From: Erinaceus europaeus | Taxonomy: Eukaryota > Chordata > Mammalia > Eulipotyphla > Erinaceidae | Reading direction: 5' to 3' | DNA length: 64,000 nt | Assembly: GCF_950295315.1 (NCBI RefSeq) | Contig: NC_080177.1 | Coordinates: 83,563,094-83,627,093 of the forward strand | Shown: piece after piece, positions 1-11,264 of the stretch | Layout of the letters: the number at the start of each line of letters is the position of its first letter | How positions within the stretch are numbered: the first letter of the stretch is position 1 | Made by a program: the position numbers and the translations under genes | Notes under the pieces: generated by a model | What the model was told of the DNA's origin: nothing | Databases searched by the model: none | What the model saw: the letters and a program-made list of their open reading frames with translations, nothing else

Positions 1-147
1 TCTAGGCTTTTGAGAGAATCTGCATATCAATTGCACAGCCTATATATTGAAAAGATTCAGTTTGTGTTTTGAAAAACTTCAAGACATACAATTAATTTTC
101 CCCCTCTCATATTAATTAACTAGTGATTTATATGACTACACTTTACT
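1..147. other. AT-rich sequence, nothing recognised
   Basis: No repeat, exon or motif could be recognised in this short AT-rich stretch at the left edge of the window. Confidence 0.5.
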
Positions 148-505
148 AGGAGTGTACATAAACACCATTCCCACCACCAAAGGACTGTGACCCATCCCTC
201 CCACCCACTCACACCCCCCACTGGCCCAGGAAGCTGCATGTCTACCCCTCACCACAGGGTTTTTACTTTGGTGCCCTACTTACAATTTGGTCAGGTCCTG
301 CTTTTAGTTTCCCTTTCAGATCTTCTTCCTCAACTTCTGTTGATGAGTGGGATCATCCCATACTCATCTTTATCTTTCTGACTTAGCTCACTTAACATAA
401 TTCCTTCTAGCTCTGTCCAAGATGGGTCAGAGAAGGTGGGTTCATTGTTCTTGATAGCTGCATAGTATTCCATTGTGTATATATACCACAGCTTTCTCAG
501 CCACT
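148..505 (-). mobile_element. L1 3' end (ORF2 tail / 3' UTR), antisense
   Basis: The plus strand reads like the complement of a mammalian L1 3' end. It contains ctgcatagtattccattgtg, which corresponds to the distal L1 ORF2/3' UTR in antisense, and the element-terminal motif acaccattcccacca. The same block recurs at 27805-28382 and 30360-30620, so it is a family of local L1 3' ends. It is 5'-truncated and non-coding. Confidence 0.7.
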
Positions 506-1345
506 ACTTCCCCCAGTCCTGGAACCCTTGAATAGAGCCCACTTTCCCGTATGCCTCTCCCAATTCATATCAAATAATATTGCATTTGCTGATCACAACC
601 TAACCAACACAATGATGGCCACCTCAACATGCTTCACCTCAGACTGTGTCCAGAGATTTCACGTGTGGAATGACAACCCTTCAGCTTCATTACTCAGGTG
701 AGACCTTTCCTTTTATAGTACACTCTAATTTCATCTCAGGTGGTTCACTTTCTAACAAAGTCCCAAAACCTAGATATACACCAGTTTCTGTGAGAGAGAG
801 CATATGTTCACACGTATCCGTAAACTACTGCAAAATATATACCTGAAAGCAGAAGTACACTAGAGTTTGCAGTGAGTACCTCCTTAACACTTCCTCTCCA
901 CTATTCCAAGCTTTGGGTCCATGATTGCTCAACAATTTGTTTGGCTTCGTATGTTAACTGTCTTTTCAGTCACCAGGTTCCAGATGTCATCAGGATGCCG
1001 GCCAGGCTTCCCTAGACTGAAGACCCCACCAATGTGTCCTGGAGCTCAGCTTCCCCAGAGACCCACCTTACTAGGGGAAGAGAGAGGCAGACTGGGAGTA
1101 TGGACTGATCAGTCAACGCCCATGTTCAGCAGGGAAGCAATTACAGAAGCCACACCTTCCACCTTCTGCAACCCACAATGACCCTGGGTCCATGCTCCCA
1201 GAGGGATAGAGAATGGGAAAGCTGTCAGGGGAGGGGAGGGGATATGGAGATTGGGTGGTGGGAATTGTGTGGTATTGTACCCCTCCTACCCTATGGTTTT
1301 GTTAATTAATCCTTTCTTAAATATAAAGTAAATAAAATAAAAAAG
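505..1345 (+). mobile_element. LINE-like 3'-end repeat (family E), copy 1
   Basis: This copy shares a long collinear segment with 36400-36985 and with the two halves at 11265-11449 and 14112-14262. Shared landmarks are accccaccaatgtgtc, gaccctgggtccatgctccc and agagggatagagaatggg. It ends in a tail rich in AATAAA-like motifs, as expected of a poly(A) retroposon. I infer an L1-type 3' UTR rather than an LTR because copies share one A-rich end and no TG...CA ends. The exact family name is not known to me. Confidence 0.6.
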
Positions 1346-1513
1346 AAATATTAATTTATACAATTTAGATGTTAAACATCTAAAACATACAATATATATA
1401 TAATATTACTATATATTAAATTATGTTATTTATTATATAGTCTAATATCTTATATAGACTTATACCTGTTGCTTCCAGGGTTAGCATGGGGATAGGTATC
1501 TGCACTCCCCCAG
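1346..1513. other. AT-rich spacer
   Basis: AT-rich sequence with short TATA runs around 1390-1440. No gene or repeat family is recognised. Confidence 0.5.
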
Positions 1514-1665
1514 TGGTCTTTTCTTTTATCTTTCTTTGAGGGTGAGAGAAAGAAAGGGAAAGGCAAACAGACAAGGGGAGATAAAGAGAGAGACCTGAAA
1601 TACTGTTCCGCCGCTCCTGAGCTCTCCCTGCTGCTAGAGGACACTGACAGCTTGTACTGGGCCCA
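1514..1665 (-). mobile_element. degenerate tRNA-derived SINE, antisense
   Basis: A purine-rich stretch (gagagaaagaaagggaaagg, then gagagagacctgaaatactg) precedes a decayed version of the antisense SINE core that normally reads cacctgcagcactgcttcacc. The head is poorly preserved and the boundaries are approximate. Confidence 0.4.
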
Positions 1666-1749
1666 CCATGGAAGAGCACATGGGAGAGCTCCCCTGGGAG
1701 AGGCCTGTTCTGCAATGTGCCACCACCATATTAGAAGCTTTGCTGCTAG

Positions 1750-1871
1750 TCTCCCCCCCCTCTGTCTCTCTCTCTGTCTCTCTCTTCTGTCTGTCTGTCT
1801 CTCTCTCTTCTTTCTCTCTCTCCCCCTCCCTCCCTCCTTCCCATCTTCCCTTATCTCTTTCTCTCTCTGCA
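1750..1871. repeat. CT-rich low-complexity tract
   Basis: An impure (CT)n/(CTGT)n tract on the plus strand. Open frames on both strands here are a low-complexity by-product and not genes. Confidence 0.85.
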
Positions 1872-2749
1872 TGAAGCAGAGAAGCACTGTCAGTGCCAAA
1901 GCTTTAATATTCATGTTAGTATAGTAGAAAAGAAAAGAAAAAAACTCCATTTCTTCCTTTATAGGGATTTTTAATATAATTCTACATTTAGGAGATTTCA
2001 CTACTCTAGTAAATGTCTACGATCAGACAAGAACAACCCATAACCACAGATCTGACAGGGAGGGGGTCCTCTTGGAGCACACTGGGTCTGAAATATGACT
2101 CCCCTGCTCTCTCTTCCTGGCTGTATACTCTGTTGTCTTTTCATTTGGTTTAACATCCATTCTCTGTATGGACGTGTTCTTATGGCGAATAAATGACTTT
2201 TCACAGCCAGTAAAATCTACCTGGCCTCTTTTATTACACGTGGAAAATGGAGTCCATGGTTGTATCCTTTTACATCAATATTGTTGCTTTACATTTGTTG
2301 TGTTATTCAAGTATTTCCATAAAATCTTCAGCTAAAGTACCTACAATTTGCCCGGGAAGCATTATGAACTATTCAACTTTCTTATGTGCTTATTTCTTAG
2401 CACATAATGGAAAGCACGCTGGAATTACAGATACTACACCGGATAAAAAATAGAAGTGGTATGTGTATACTCAAATACATCATACTTATATGGAAGAAGT
2501 AATGGATGACATAGTCATGCATTTTTCCACCGGAATGTTAGATCTTCTGACAATTTTCATCTTTCCTTATTAAGAAAACCCCAACAGCGAAAAGCAGAAT
2601 TTTATTGGAACTTGTATTTTCAAAATCAAAACTGTGTGAATCAATAACATTCCATCAGACTGTATTTTCCTATTGGCAGTAAAATAATGATCTCAATGAA
2701 AATAAGGCACCCTGCAAATGAGAGCTGGGGGACACGGCTTAACACTTGA
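1872..2749. other. unassigned sequence
   Basis: About 0.9 kb with no recognisable exon or repeat family. Short open frames on both strands lack domain-like sequence. Confidence 0.45.
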
Positions 2750-2981
2750 GGGGCTGGGTGGTGGGATACCCGATAAAGTGCACATGTTCTCATGTGCAAG
2801 GACCCAGGTTCAAGCCCCCGGCCACCACTTACAGGGGAGAAGCTTCACAAGTGGTAAAGTAGGGCTGCAGGCCTCTGTCTCTCTCCCTCTCTCCTTCTAT
2901 CTCTCTCTCTCTCATCTCTCTCTATCTCCCCCTACCTTCTCATTTTCTCTCTGTTCCTATCTAAGAAATAAATTTAAAAAA
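2750..2981 (+). mobile_element. tRNA-derived SINE, family B
   Basis: The copy starts gggctgggtggtgg, keeps a B-box-like ggttcaagcccccgg, then the core agcttcacaagtggtaaag and gggctgcaggc. A long CT-rich body and an aataaatttaaaaaa tail follow. Family B differs from family A by the aagcttcac(a/g)agtgg core. Confidence 0.8.
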
Positions 2982-3740
2982 CCACTTGACATTACAACTC
3001 TTACTGACAGATATAGTATAATTCTAAGATCATATATTTCATAAATATTAAGATCTTAGAAACATAAAAAGCAATACATTGATGAATACATGTAAATCAC
3101 TTCTATAAATTTGGGCTACAGATACAGAAATGAAAAGTTATATTATCTTTCACAATAATAAAAAAACCTTTTGAAAAGTTCATTTTATATAGTAATTTAA
3201 GTGTGATATGGTTATTATACAAATGAAAAAAAACATATGAACGTGGGAATGTTGTGTTTATACATCATCTTAGCTCTTAGTGAGCACATTGAAATCATCT
3301 TTGTTTCTTAATCCTGAGGATTCTGATTTTCTTTCATAGGGTCATTATTTTAAGAAGGCCACGTCTCACACCCATCGAGATCATAACGAAACGAGATTCA
3401 ACCATATGACCAAGATCGTTTACCAGTCATGTTTCTCCTAAAGCGGGATGTCATACAGCAGAGAGCAGGCGCTGGTTTCAGAGCACATGGCCTGTCTGAA
3501 ATACAGGGCTTTCTTCAGGGACTGGCCCAGCACTGGACTCAGTGTGCTTGCTCTCGGCTTCGCTAGCCAATGATATCAAGCACCTTTCCCATTCCACTGC
3601 TTCTTAAGTCCCTTCACACCGGTCTCTAGGTTATACTCAAAAGAAGGACTGAAAATGTTTCATTTGCCTCTTTAAGAGCAATAATAAATAAATATGCACT
3701 TAAAACACATCATTTGGAAATATGGTATAAATGTGATCAG
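2982..3740. other. unassigned AT-rich sequence
   Basis: No coding signal or repeat family is recognised. The segment around 3340-3640 is less AT-rich but shows no plausible exon. Confidence 0.45.
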
Positions 3741-3750
3741 TAAGTACTTT

Positions 3751-4024
3751 ATTTATTTACTTATTTTCCCTTTTGTTGCCCTTGTTTTAGTTATTATTGT
3801 TGTTATTGATGTCATCCTTGTTAGATAGGCCAGGGAGAAATGGAGAGAGGAGGGGAAGACAGAGAGGGGGAGAGAAAGACAGGCACCTGCAGACCTGCTT
3901 CATTGCTTGTGAAGCGACTCCTCTGCAGGTGGGGAGCCGGGGGCTCGAACCGGGATCCTTACACCAGTCTTTGCGCTTTATGCCACCTGCGCTTAACCCG
4001 CTGTGCTACCACCGGACTCCCCTA
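3751..4024 (-). mobile_element. tRNA-derived SINE, family A, antisense
   Basis: Full-length copy read on the minus strand: complement of the A-rich tail (tttatttacttattttccct), the gacagagagaaatggagag-type body, then the complement of the B box (ctcgaaccgggatcc) and of the head (ccggactccc). It is flanked by the direct repeat TAAGTACTTT at 3741-3750 and 4025-4034, a target-site duplication from L1-type retrotransposition. Confidence 0.93.
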
Positions 4025-4034
4025 TAAGTACTTT

Positions 4035-5206
4035 TTATCACTTTATTGGGAGCCTAATGGTTTGTCATTCAGTGTTGACACAAGGGGCTAAGTTCTCATC
4101 TTCCTGTGAGAAGTGTCGACAGAACACTCTCACACCAGACTTATGTTCTCTGCCACCATTGTGCATCAGGAGACCCCAAGCCCTCTCTGCTAGCTCCTGC
4201 CACTCCTTCCCCAGAGTCCTTTGCTTTGGTGAGCATGGCTAGAAAATCAGTACTGAGTTAGTGTATCTGTTCAGTGGTACACACGGCCCACATTCAATGG
4301 TCGGCCCTGCCACATGGGAGGAAACTCAAATGCTGATGCCTTTCTCTCTTCCTATATGAAAAATGTCACCCTGGAGTCAGCTTCAGAAATGACCAAGCAG
4401 CAGAAAAGATTTTACATGTTACTATATTACTTCCCAGTTAGTTTAATTCATGGAATCAGACATCTATAGAGTGAGTAAATGAATAATTCCAGCAACTGTT
4501 AAAAATCATCATGATATATAGCCCTTTTGTAACTAATTTTTTATTACAGATACTGAATTTTTGTGATTTAATTTCCATGTTGAATATAACTGTCAGTATT
4601 ATATGTAGTAATATCAGTAAGATAATAATAAAATTGGTTCATTCTTACCATTAAACTATTAAGTACCCAACTAATTTTGAGCACATTTAATTTCATTTTT
4701 GAAGTCTTATCTTCATGATATAAAACTTAAATCATTGAACACTTAGCATTTCATAAAAAAAAAAAATTCCAGAGCTGGATGGCACAGTGTTGAACAGTCA
4801 GATGTTAAATTTTAATTATGCAAGAGAAATAAGAGTATCTAGAGAAATATGTCACATGGCAAAAATAAAACACATAATGCAAATTAACAGAAGTTACGCT
4901 TATAACTGTCTACTTAATTTATGCATAGACATAGTTAGAATGTGTGCCTTTACACTTTCTAGAAATATAATGAACTGGCAGGATCTTGAATGTATCTTAT
5001 GAATGTCAATTTTCCCCACAGAGAAACTAATCCTTCTGATCAGCCAAAGTAAATAGCAAGGTGTAAGCAATCACACGCAATTTCCAGTGACGGCACTTTG
5101 CGTTGCAAACATAATCAAGACTGAAAATGCAGACATATCCCTCTATTTACTGAGGTGAATGAATGGCACGGGTGCTGGAATTCACTGATGCTTCCAATTT
5201 CTCATC
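4035..5206. other. unassigned sequence
   Basis: About 1.2 kb without a recognisable repeat or exon. The open frame at 4787-5002 is short and unsupported. Confidence 0.45.
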
Positions 5207-5216
5207 AAGCTGTCTT

Positions 5217-5511
5217 GGTTTTTAAAAATATTTATTTATTTATTCCCTTTTGTTGCCCTTGTTTTATTGTTGTAGTTATCGCTGTTGTTGTTATTGATGT
5301 CCTCGCTGTGTTGGATAGGACAGAGAGAAATGGAGAGAGGAGGGGAAGACAGAGAGGGGAGAGAAAGACAGACACCTGCAGACCTGCTTCACCGCCTCTG
5401 AAGCGACTCCCCTGCAGGTGGGGATCCAGGGGCTTGAACCGGGATCCTTATGCCGGTCCTTGTGTTCAGTGCCACTTAAGCTTAACCCGCTGTGCTACAG
5501 CCCAACTCCCG
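5217..5511 (-). mobile_element. tRNA-derived SINE, family A, antisense
   Basis: Full-length family A copy. The target-site duplication AAGCTGTCTT is present at 5207-5216 and 5512-5521. It forms an inverted pair with the sense copy at 5637-5900. Confidence 0.93.
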
Positions 5512-5636
5512 AAGCTGTCTTTTGTTACACAGCCTAACTTTAACCCTGTTAGTAGGATGTGTTATAACTTCTGCCTTAGGTCTCTGAGAATCCCAAAATA
5601 AATTGTGCAATAAAGACTTGTTACCAGACTTGTTAT

Positions 5637-5900
5637 TTGGGCGGTAGCGCAGCGGGTTAAGCGCATGTGGCGCAAGGCGCAAGGACCTGCTTAAGGATCC
5701 CGGTTCGAGCCCCGGGCTCCCCACCTGCAGGGGAGTCGCTTCACAGGCGGTGAAGCAGGTCTGCAGGTGTCTGTCTTTCTCTCCCCCTCTCTGTCTTCCC
5801 CTCTTCTCTCCATTTCTCTCTGTCCTATCCAACAACGACGACCACAATAATAACTATAGCAATAAAAAACAAGAACAAAAAGGGAATAAATAAATATTTT
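5637..5900 (+). mobile_element. tRNA-derived SINE, family A
   Basis: A well-preserved copy with A-box-like gtagcgcagcgggttaagcg and B-box-like ggttcgagcccc, lacking only the first bases of the head. The short direct repeat AGACTTGT flanks it (5626-5633 and 5906-5913). The antisense 121-aa open frame over it is a SINE artefact. Confidence 0.9.
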
Positions 5901-5984
5901 TAAAAAGACTTGTCACCCAACTCTTCTGTGCTCAGCCAGTCTTTCTGTGTGTACTGCCTTACTGTTCCAGTGAAATTTTTCATC

Positions 5985-6085
5985 CAAACAGAGAGGGAAA
6001 GAGAAAGAGACAGCCCCAGCAGGTGCGGTAGTTCATCCATCCACTATGGTGCCAGGGTTGAAAGCAAGGCACAGGAGACCCCCCG
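5985..6085 (-). mobile_element. degenerate SINE fragment, antisense
   Basis: gagagggaaagagaaagaga followed by ccactatggtgccagggttg resembles the antisense body and head of family D (normally ccactatggtggtgctgggg). It is short and diverged, so the call is tentative. Confidence 0.35.
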
Positions 6086-6429
6086 GGTTACATCTGCCCA
6101 GCCCCCGTAGGCAACTCCTACTAAGGTCTGAGGTATTTGTCTTGAATAATCCGCACCTGAGATGAGAACCTGTATTGTTCAGTATCACAGCTGCTGACCC
6201 ATGAAGGAGACTAGCTGATGGCATCAGTTACCTAGGGAGTGTCTGGGGACTCCAGCTCTGCAGCTGAGACTCAGTCCCCTAGGCGGTTCCTGTCTGGGCT
6301 CTGCCCCCCCACCCCCGCAGCCCTCCCCTTCTGGGTCTTCTCCCCTTCCTTCTCCCCAGGACTGCAGGGCTGCTCCCCTGGGACCAACACCTGGAGCTGA
6401 GCCCTGGTGACCAAACAATTCCTCCCAGT
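6086..6429. other. unassigned sequence before the minisatellite
   Basis: GC-rich towards its right end and without a recognised exon. It grades into degenerate copies of the minisatellite unit from about 6430. Confidence 0.45.
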
Positions 6430-8662
6430 GCTGCCCCTGCCTGCACCCCTGCTGGCACCCCTGCTCACACCTCTGTTCACAACCCTGCTATCACCCCCTG
6501 CGCGCACCCCTACTCTCACCCCCTGCTCTCACCCCCTGCTCACACCCCTGCTCTCACCCCCAGCTCGCACCCCCTGCTCTCACCCCCTGCTCTCACCCCC
6601 TGCTCTCACCCCCTGCTCTCACCCCCTGCTCTCACCCCTGCTCTCACCCCCTGCTCTCACCCCTGCTCTCACCCCCTGCTCTCACCCCCTGCTCTCACCC
6701 CTGCTCTCACCCCTGCTCTCACCCCCTGCTCTCACCCCCTGCTCTCACCCCTGCTCTCACCCCCTGATCTCACCCCTGCTCTCACCCCCTGCTCTCACCC
6801 CTGATCTTACCCCTGATCTCACCCCCAGCTCTCACCCCTGCTCTCACCCCCTGCTCTCACCCCTGCTCTCACCTCACCCCCAGCTCGCACCCCCTGCTCT
6901 CACCCCCTGCTCTCACCCCCTGCTCTCACCCCCTGCTCTCACCCCCTGCTCTCACCCCTGCTCTCACCCCCTGCTCTCACCCCCTGCTCTCACCCCTGCT
7001 CTCACCCCCTGCTCTCACCCCCTGCTCTCACCCCTGCTCTCACCCCCTGCTCTCACCCCCTGCTCTCACCCCTGCTCTCACCCCCTGCTCTCACCCCCTG
7101 CTCTCACCCCCTGCTCTCACCCCCTGCTCTCACCCCCTGCTCTCACCCCCTGCTCTCACCCCCTGCTCTCACCCCTGCTCTCACCCCCTGATCTCACCCC
7201 TGCTCTCACCCCTGATCTCACCCCTGATCTCACCCCTGATCTCACCCCCAGCTCTCACCCCCTGCTCTCACCCCTGCTCTCACCCCTGCTCTCACCCCCT
7301 GCTCTCACCCCCTGCTCTCACCCCCTGCTCTCACCCCCTGCTCTCACCCCCTGCTCTCACCCCCTGATCTCACCCCCTGCTCTCACCCCCTGATCTCACC
7401 CCCTGCTCTCACCCCCTGCTCTCACCCCCTGCTCTCACCCCCTGCTCTCACCCCCTGATCTCACCCCTGCTCTCACCCCTGCTCTCACCCCCAGCTCTCA
7501 CCCCCAGCTCTCACCCCCAGCTCTCACCCCCAGCTCTCACCCCTGCTCTCACCCCCTGCTCTCACCCCTGCTCTCACCCCCTGCTCTCACCCCCTGCTCT
7601 CACCCCCTGCTCTCACCCCTGCTCTCACCCCTGCTCTCACCCCCTGATCTCACCCCTGATCTCACCCCTGATCTCACCCCCAGCTCTCACCCCCAGCTCT
7701 CACCCCCTGCTCTCACCCCCTGCTCTCACCCCCTGCTCTCACCCCCTGCTCTCACCCCCTGATCTCACCCCTGATCTCACCCCTGATCTCACCCCCTGCT
7801 CTCACCCCCTGCTCTCACCCCTGCTCTCACCCCCTGCTCTCACCCCCTGCTCTCACCCCCTGCTCTCACCCCCTGCTCTCACCCCCTGATCTCACCCCCT
7901 GCTCTCACCCCCTGATCTCACCCCCTGCTCTCACCCCCTGCTCTCACCCCCTGCTCTCACCCCCTGCTCTCACCCCCTGATCTCACCCCTGCTCTCACCC
8001 CTGCTCTCACCCCCAGCTCTCACCCCCAGCTCTCACCCCTGCTCTCACCCCCAGCTCTCACCCCTGCTCTCACCCCCTGCTCTCACCCCTGCTCTCACCC
8101 CCTGCTCTCACCCCCTGCTCTCACCCCCTGCTCTCACCCCTGCTCTCACCCCTGCTCTCACCCCCTGATCTCACCCCTGATCTCACCCCTGATCTCACCC
8201 CCAGCTCTCACCCCCAGCTCTCACCCCCTGCTCTCACCCCCTGCTCTCACCCCCTGCTCTCACCCCCTGCTCTCACCCCCTGCTCTCACCCCCTGATCTC
8301 ACCCCTGATCTCACCCCTGATCTCACCCCCTGCTCTCACCCCCTGCTCTCACCCCTGCTCTCACCCCCTGCTCTCACCCCCTGCTCTCACCCCCTGCTCT
8401 CACCCCCTGCTCTCACCCCTGATCTCACCCCCAGCTCTCACCCCCAGCTCTCACCCCCAGCTCTCACCCCTGATCTCACCCCCTGCTCTCACCCCCTGAT
8501 CTCACCCCTGCTCTCAGCCCCTGATCTCACCCCTGCTCTCACCCCCAGCTCTCACCCCCAGCTCTCACCCCCAGCTCTCACCCCCTCTCACTCCCAGCTC
8601 TCACCCCCAGCTCTCACCCCCTGATCTCACCCCTGCTCTCACCCCCTGATCTCACCCCTGCA
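6430..8662. repeat. C-rich 12/13-bp minisatellite array
   Basis: Tandem units cacccc(c)tgctct of 12 or 13 bp, depending on four or five C, with variants gatct and cagctct in place of tgctct. The first 100 bp are degenerate (gctggcacccc, ctgttcacaac) and the interior is homogeneous, the usual pattern of an array grown from a diverged edge. The arrangement of gatct and cagctct variants is repeated with an offset of about 521-522 bp (about 7450-7800 against about 7970-8330). The 328-aa frame at 6407-7393 is an artefact: units lack stops and the listed start is GTG. Confidence 0.97.
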
Positions 8663-8900
8663 GCTCTTGCCTTCTCTCCTTCTCCCTGGCCCTGAACACA
8701 TCTAGCCTAGCCAAGCTCTGGTAACTCCCCTTAAAGACATGCAGCTCCCGCCACCATGACTAGCCAACCTTTGCCCCTTTGCCTATTGTTTTTGCCCCCA
8801 AATAACCACGATGTAATAAGCCTCCTGATTGCTGAAAACCCCTTGACAAAGCACGTCATTTTTATTTTATTACAATAATAGTTATACATTTAACGAATTA
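8663..8900. other. unassigned flank
   Basis: Unique-looking sequence after the minisatellite. No gene is recognised. Confidence 0.4.
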
Positions 8901-9000
8901 CAGAGCCAGAGAGATAGCATAGCGGTTATGGTTATACAAAGGCCTGTCATGCCTAAGGCTCTGTGAACCCACGTTCTATCAATGGGACCATGACATAGGA
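8901..9000 (+). mobile_element. SINE family D fragment
   Basis: The head gagagatagcatagcggtta and catgcctaaggctctg match the family D pattern (cagatagcataatggttatg, then catgcctgaggctc) seen at 16903-17070 and 46764-46935. The 3' part is not recognisable. Confidence 0.6.
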
Positions 9001-9261
9001 AAGTCAGAACTGAGCAGTGAAGGACAGCTCACTGGGACAGTGGGATCATGTATCATGGCTGAGACCGAGATGCCAGCACGGCTCCTACCATACTGAAGGA
9101 CACCTTGGTGCCTTGCGCTGTCTTCCCGTCCCTGTCACTACCATGGAGCAGTGAGCTCCCAGTGATGATAGCAGATAAATGAATACTAAAGAGTCGAGGA
9201 AAGAGACATTATTGTCATCCATGGAGGTAGGGGACTGGACGGGGGAAGAAAAAAAAAAAAA
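9001..9261. other. unassigned sequence
   Basis: No recognisable repeat family or exon. A poly(A) run at about 9249-9261 may be the tail of an old retroposon. Confidence 0.4.
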
Positions 9262-9357
9262 TCAGCCCCAATCTGGAAGTTAGTACCATGCACAAAGTGT
9301 TGTACTTTGAAACACAAGATCCTGGCTTGGATCCCTGGCATTGTATGGGTCAGAGTG

Positions 9358-9420
<63 letters not shown>

Positions 9421-9437
9421 AAGTAATTAAATAAATG
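9262..9437 (+). mobile_element. degenerate SINE with CT/CA microsatellite
   Basis: A tRNA-like segment (ggcttggatccctggcattg, then gggtcagagtgatg) resembles family C. It runs directly into a pure (CT)n then (CA)n tract at about 9362-9420 and ends in aattaaataaatg. The microsatellite occupies the SINE pyrimidine body. Confidence 0.55.
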
Positions 9438-9445
9438 AATGATTT

Positions 9446-9695
9446 TAGGGAGACTGGTGGTGGCATATCTGGCTACTCCATCACGATACAAAATGCAAAG
9501 GCCGCACTCCATGCCAACATCCATAGTTCAAGCCCCCAGGTCCCCACCTGCATGGGGGGAGCTTCACGAGTGAAGCGATGTTGCAGGTGTCTCTCTTTCT
9601 CTCTGTTTTTCTATCTCCCCATTCCCTATCAATGTATTTCTGTCTCTAGACAAAAACAAAATCAAAACAAAAAATGTAAATGTCAAAAAAATAAA
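9446..9695 (+). mobile_element. SINE family B, diverged
   Basis: gactggtggtggcatatctg, then agttcaagcccccaggtccc, agcttcacgagtg and gttgcaggtgtctctc followed by a CT-rich body and A-rich tail. It is collinear with family B but diverged. Confidence 0.75.
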
Positions 9696-9704
9696 AATGA
9701 ATCA

Positions 9705-9905
9705 AGAAGGCCAGGTGGGGTGCATTTAGTTACACTCATGTGCTACTGTGTACTGGGACCCGGCTGGGAGCCCCCAGGACCTCCCTGCATCTGGGGTGCT
9801 TCAGAGCTGTAAGTGTCTATCTCTCTGTCTTCCTCTCTATCTCTCCCTCCTCTCTCAATGTCTCTCTTTCCTGCTAAATAAAAAAATAAATGAATAAAAT
9901 GGGGG
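9705..9905 (+). mobile_element. SINE family B, diverged
   Basis: A second sense copy directly downstream: ggccaggtggggtgcattta head, tgggacccggctgggagccc near the B box, a CT-rich body, and aaataaaaaaataaatgaat tail ending in a short G run. Confidence 0.7.
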
Positions 9906-10389
9906 GGGGAGGAAAACGGGCTGCCAGGAGTGATGGGTTTATGTGCAGGCAGGTAGCAGTCAAAGCAAAGAAACAGTAAGATCAGTGACTACTAGTTTCC
10001 TAACTATACCTGTACGGCCTCGAGTTATTTTAGAAACACGCTTTGACTTTTGAAATAATGATCGTGTGTACAAAAGAAATTCCAAATAAAGATAATAGCA
10101 GGGAGATGCCTACAGCCATTATCCAGTTTACACAAGAGTTGAGCCCATCTGATAGAATTACAGCACATTCCATAACTGCGAGGGGCGTCGCAGGCAGTGT
10201 GGCCTTTCCGCCTGCGTCATCGGTGCAGCTCTGAAGACACTGATGCACAAGTACAGCTTCGATGATAAATTACTAGTCTGGAAATGGTTTCAAATCTTTA
10301 CCTGTTCTGATCTTGGAAGCAGGCATGCTAAATATTATATTCATCTCAGAGATGAAAAGTTTAAACTTGTTCAAATGACACAACATGCA
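9906..10389. other. unassigned sequence
   Basis: No recognisable repeat. The 63- and 72-aa frames on opposite strands at 10030-10248 overlap one another and have no supporting feature. Confidence 0.4.
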
Positions 10390-10626
10390 CATGGTCTCTG
10401 TGTGTGTGTGTTTCTCTCTCATTTACACACATGCACATGCACGCACATGCACACACATACGCACACCCACATGCCCGCACATACATACACACAGACATGC
10501 ACACATGCACACAGACATGCCCACACACATGCACGCACACATGTTCACACACACACAGAGATGTGCACATGCACACACACATACATACACACACACAGGC
10601 ACGCACGCACACACACACGCACACAC
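10390..10626. repeat. imperfect CA/TG-rich low-complexity tract
   Basis: Short (TG)n followed by interrupted (CA)n with acatgc and acgcac interruptions. Histidine/threonine-rich and cysteine/valine-rich open frames on the two strands are by-products. Confidence 0.95.
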
Positions 10627-11085
10627 ATTATAGTGCCTGCAATGTCTACAGTGCCCCAGAAAGAGCTCCTTCTGCTTCCACCATAAGCCAGTTTTTTCTG
10701 CTCTACTGTGACTAGCAGCTTCAGTGGAAAACCTGCCCCCGGGATTGACTGTAACAGTCCAGGTCTGTGTGGGAAGCGTCAAAGTGTTGCACTTGGTTCA
10801 CTTGCTCTAGAGACAGGCCCTGCTGCCCTGGGTTTGAAATTGCTCTTCATGCTCTGCCTTGCTGAGTTCCAACTCCTTGAGGGGATGGCTACCATCAAAT
10901 CAAATAACTTAGATGCACCACGTCAGATATGGGCATGACATCAAGGGGAAGCCCTGTGAATGATAGAGGGACACTGTGGTATTGCTTTTCTCTTTCTCAC
11001 CCTGTCTCTTTCTATCTGAAATTAAAAGAAACAACACCAAAGCATGTCCAATGAAAGCAGCAGAATTATACAGGCATGAGGATTC

Positions 11086-11087
<2 letters not shown>
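10627..11087. other. unassigned sequence, possible old SINE remnant
   Basis: The part from about 10920 to 11035 ends in a CT-rich stretch and gaaattaaaagaaac, which could be a decayed SINE body and tail. The evidence is too weak for a family call. Confidence 0.3.
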
Positions 11088-11133
<46 letters not shown>

Positions 11134-11135
11134 AC
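11088..11135. repeat. (CA)n microsatellite
   Basis: A nearly pure CA dinucleotide repeat of about 48 bp. Confidence 0.97.
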
Positions 11136-11264
11136 CTAACTAAAAGAAGCAAAACAAGAAAAAAGGAAACGGGGAAGCCTGGACTGAGAAGGGTGAGTTG
11201 CAGCAAAGCAAAGGATTCTGGACTGGAGGACAAGTACAGCATTAGGATACTCCAGAAAGTGGTA

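Noticed and set aside
5637..5720. tRNA gene-like segments with A and B boxes
   Set aside because: These are SINE heads: followed by the SINE body and tail, flanked by target duplications, and without a complete cloverleaf.
5482..5847. 121-aa and similar frames containing ERNGERRGRQRGGEKDRHLQ-type peptide
   Set aside because: This peptide recurs at every family A SINE body read in one frame, on either strand. It is a SINE translation and not a protein family.
6407..7393. 328-aa Ser/Pro/Leu/His-rich frame
   Set aside because: Minisatellite artefact with a GTG start and no conserved frame, because 13-bp units shift it constantly.
6430..8662. CRISPR-like array
   Set aside because: No constant repeat with unique spacers. 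Units are contiguous and 12-13 bp, and the genome is mammalian.
10361..10782. Cysteine/valine-rich antisense frames of 87-119 aa
   Set aside because: Translations of a CA/TG-rich low-complexity tract.
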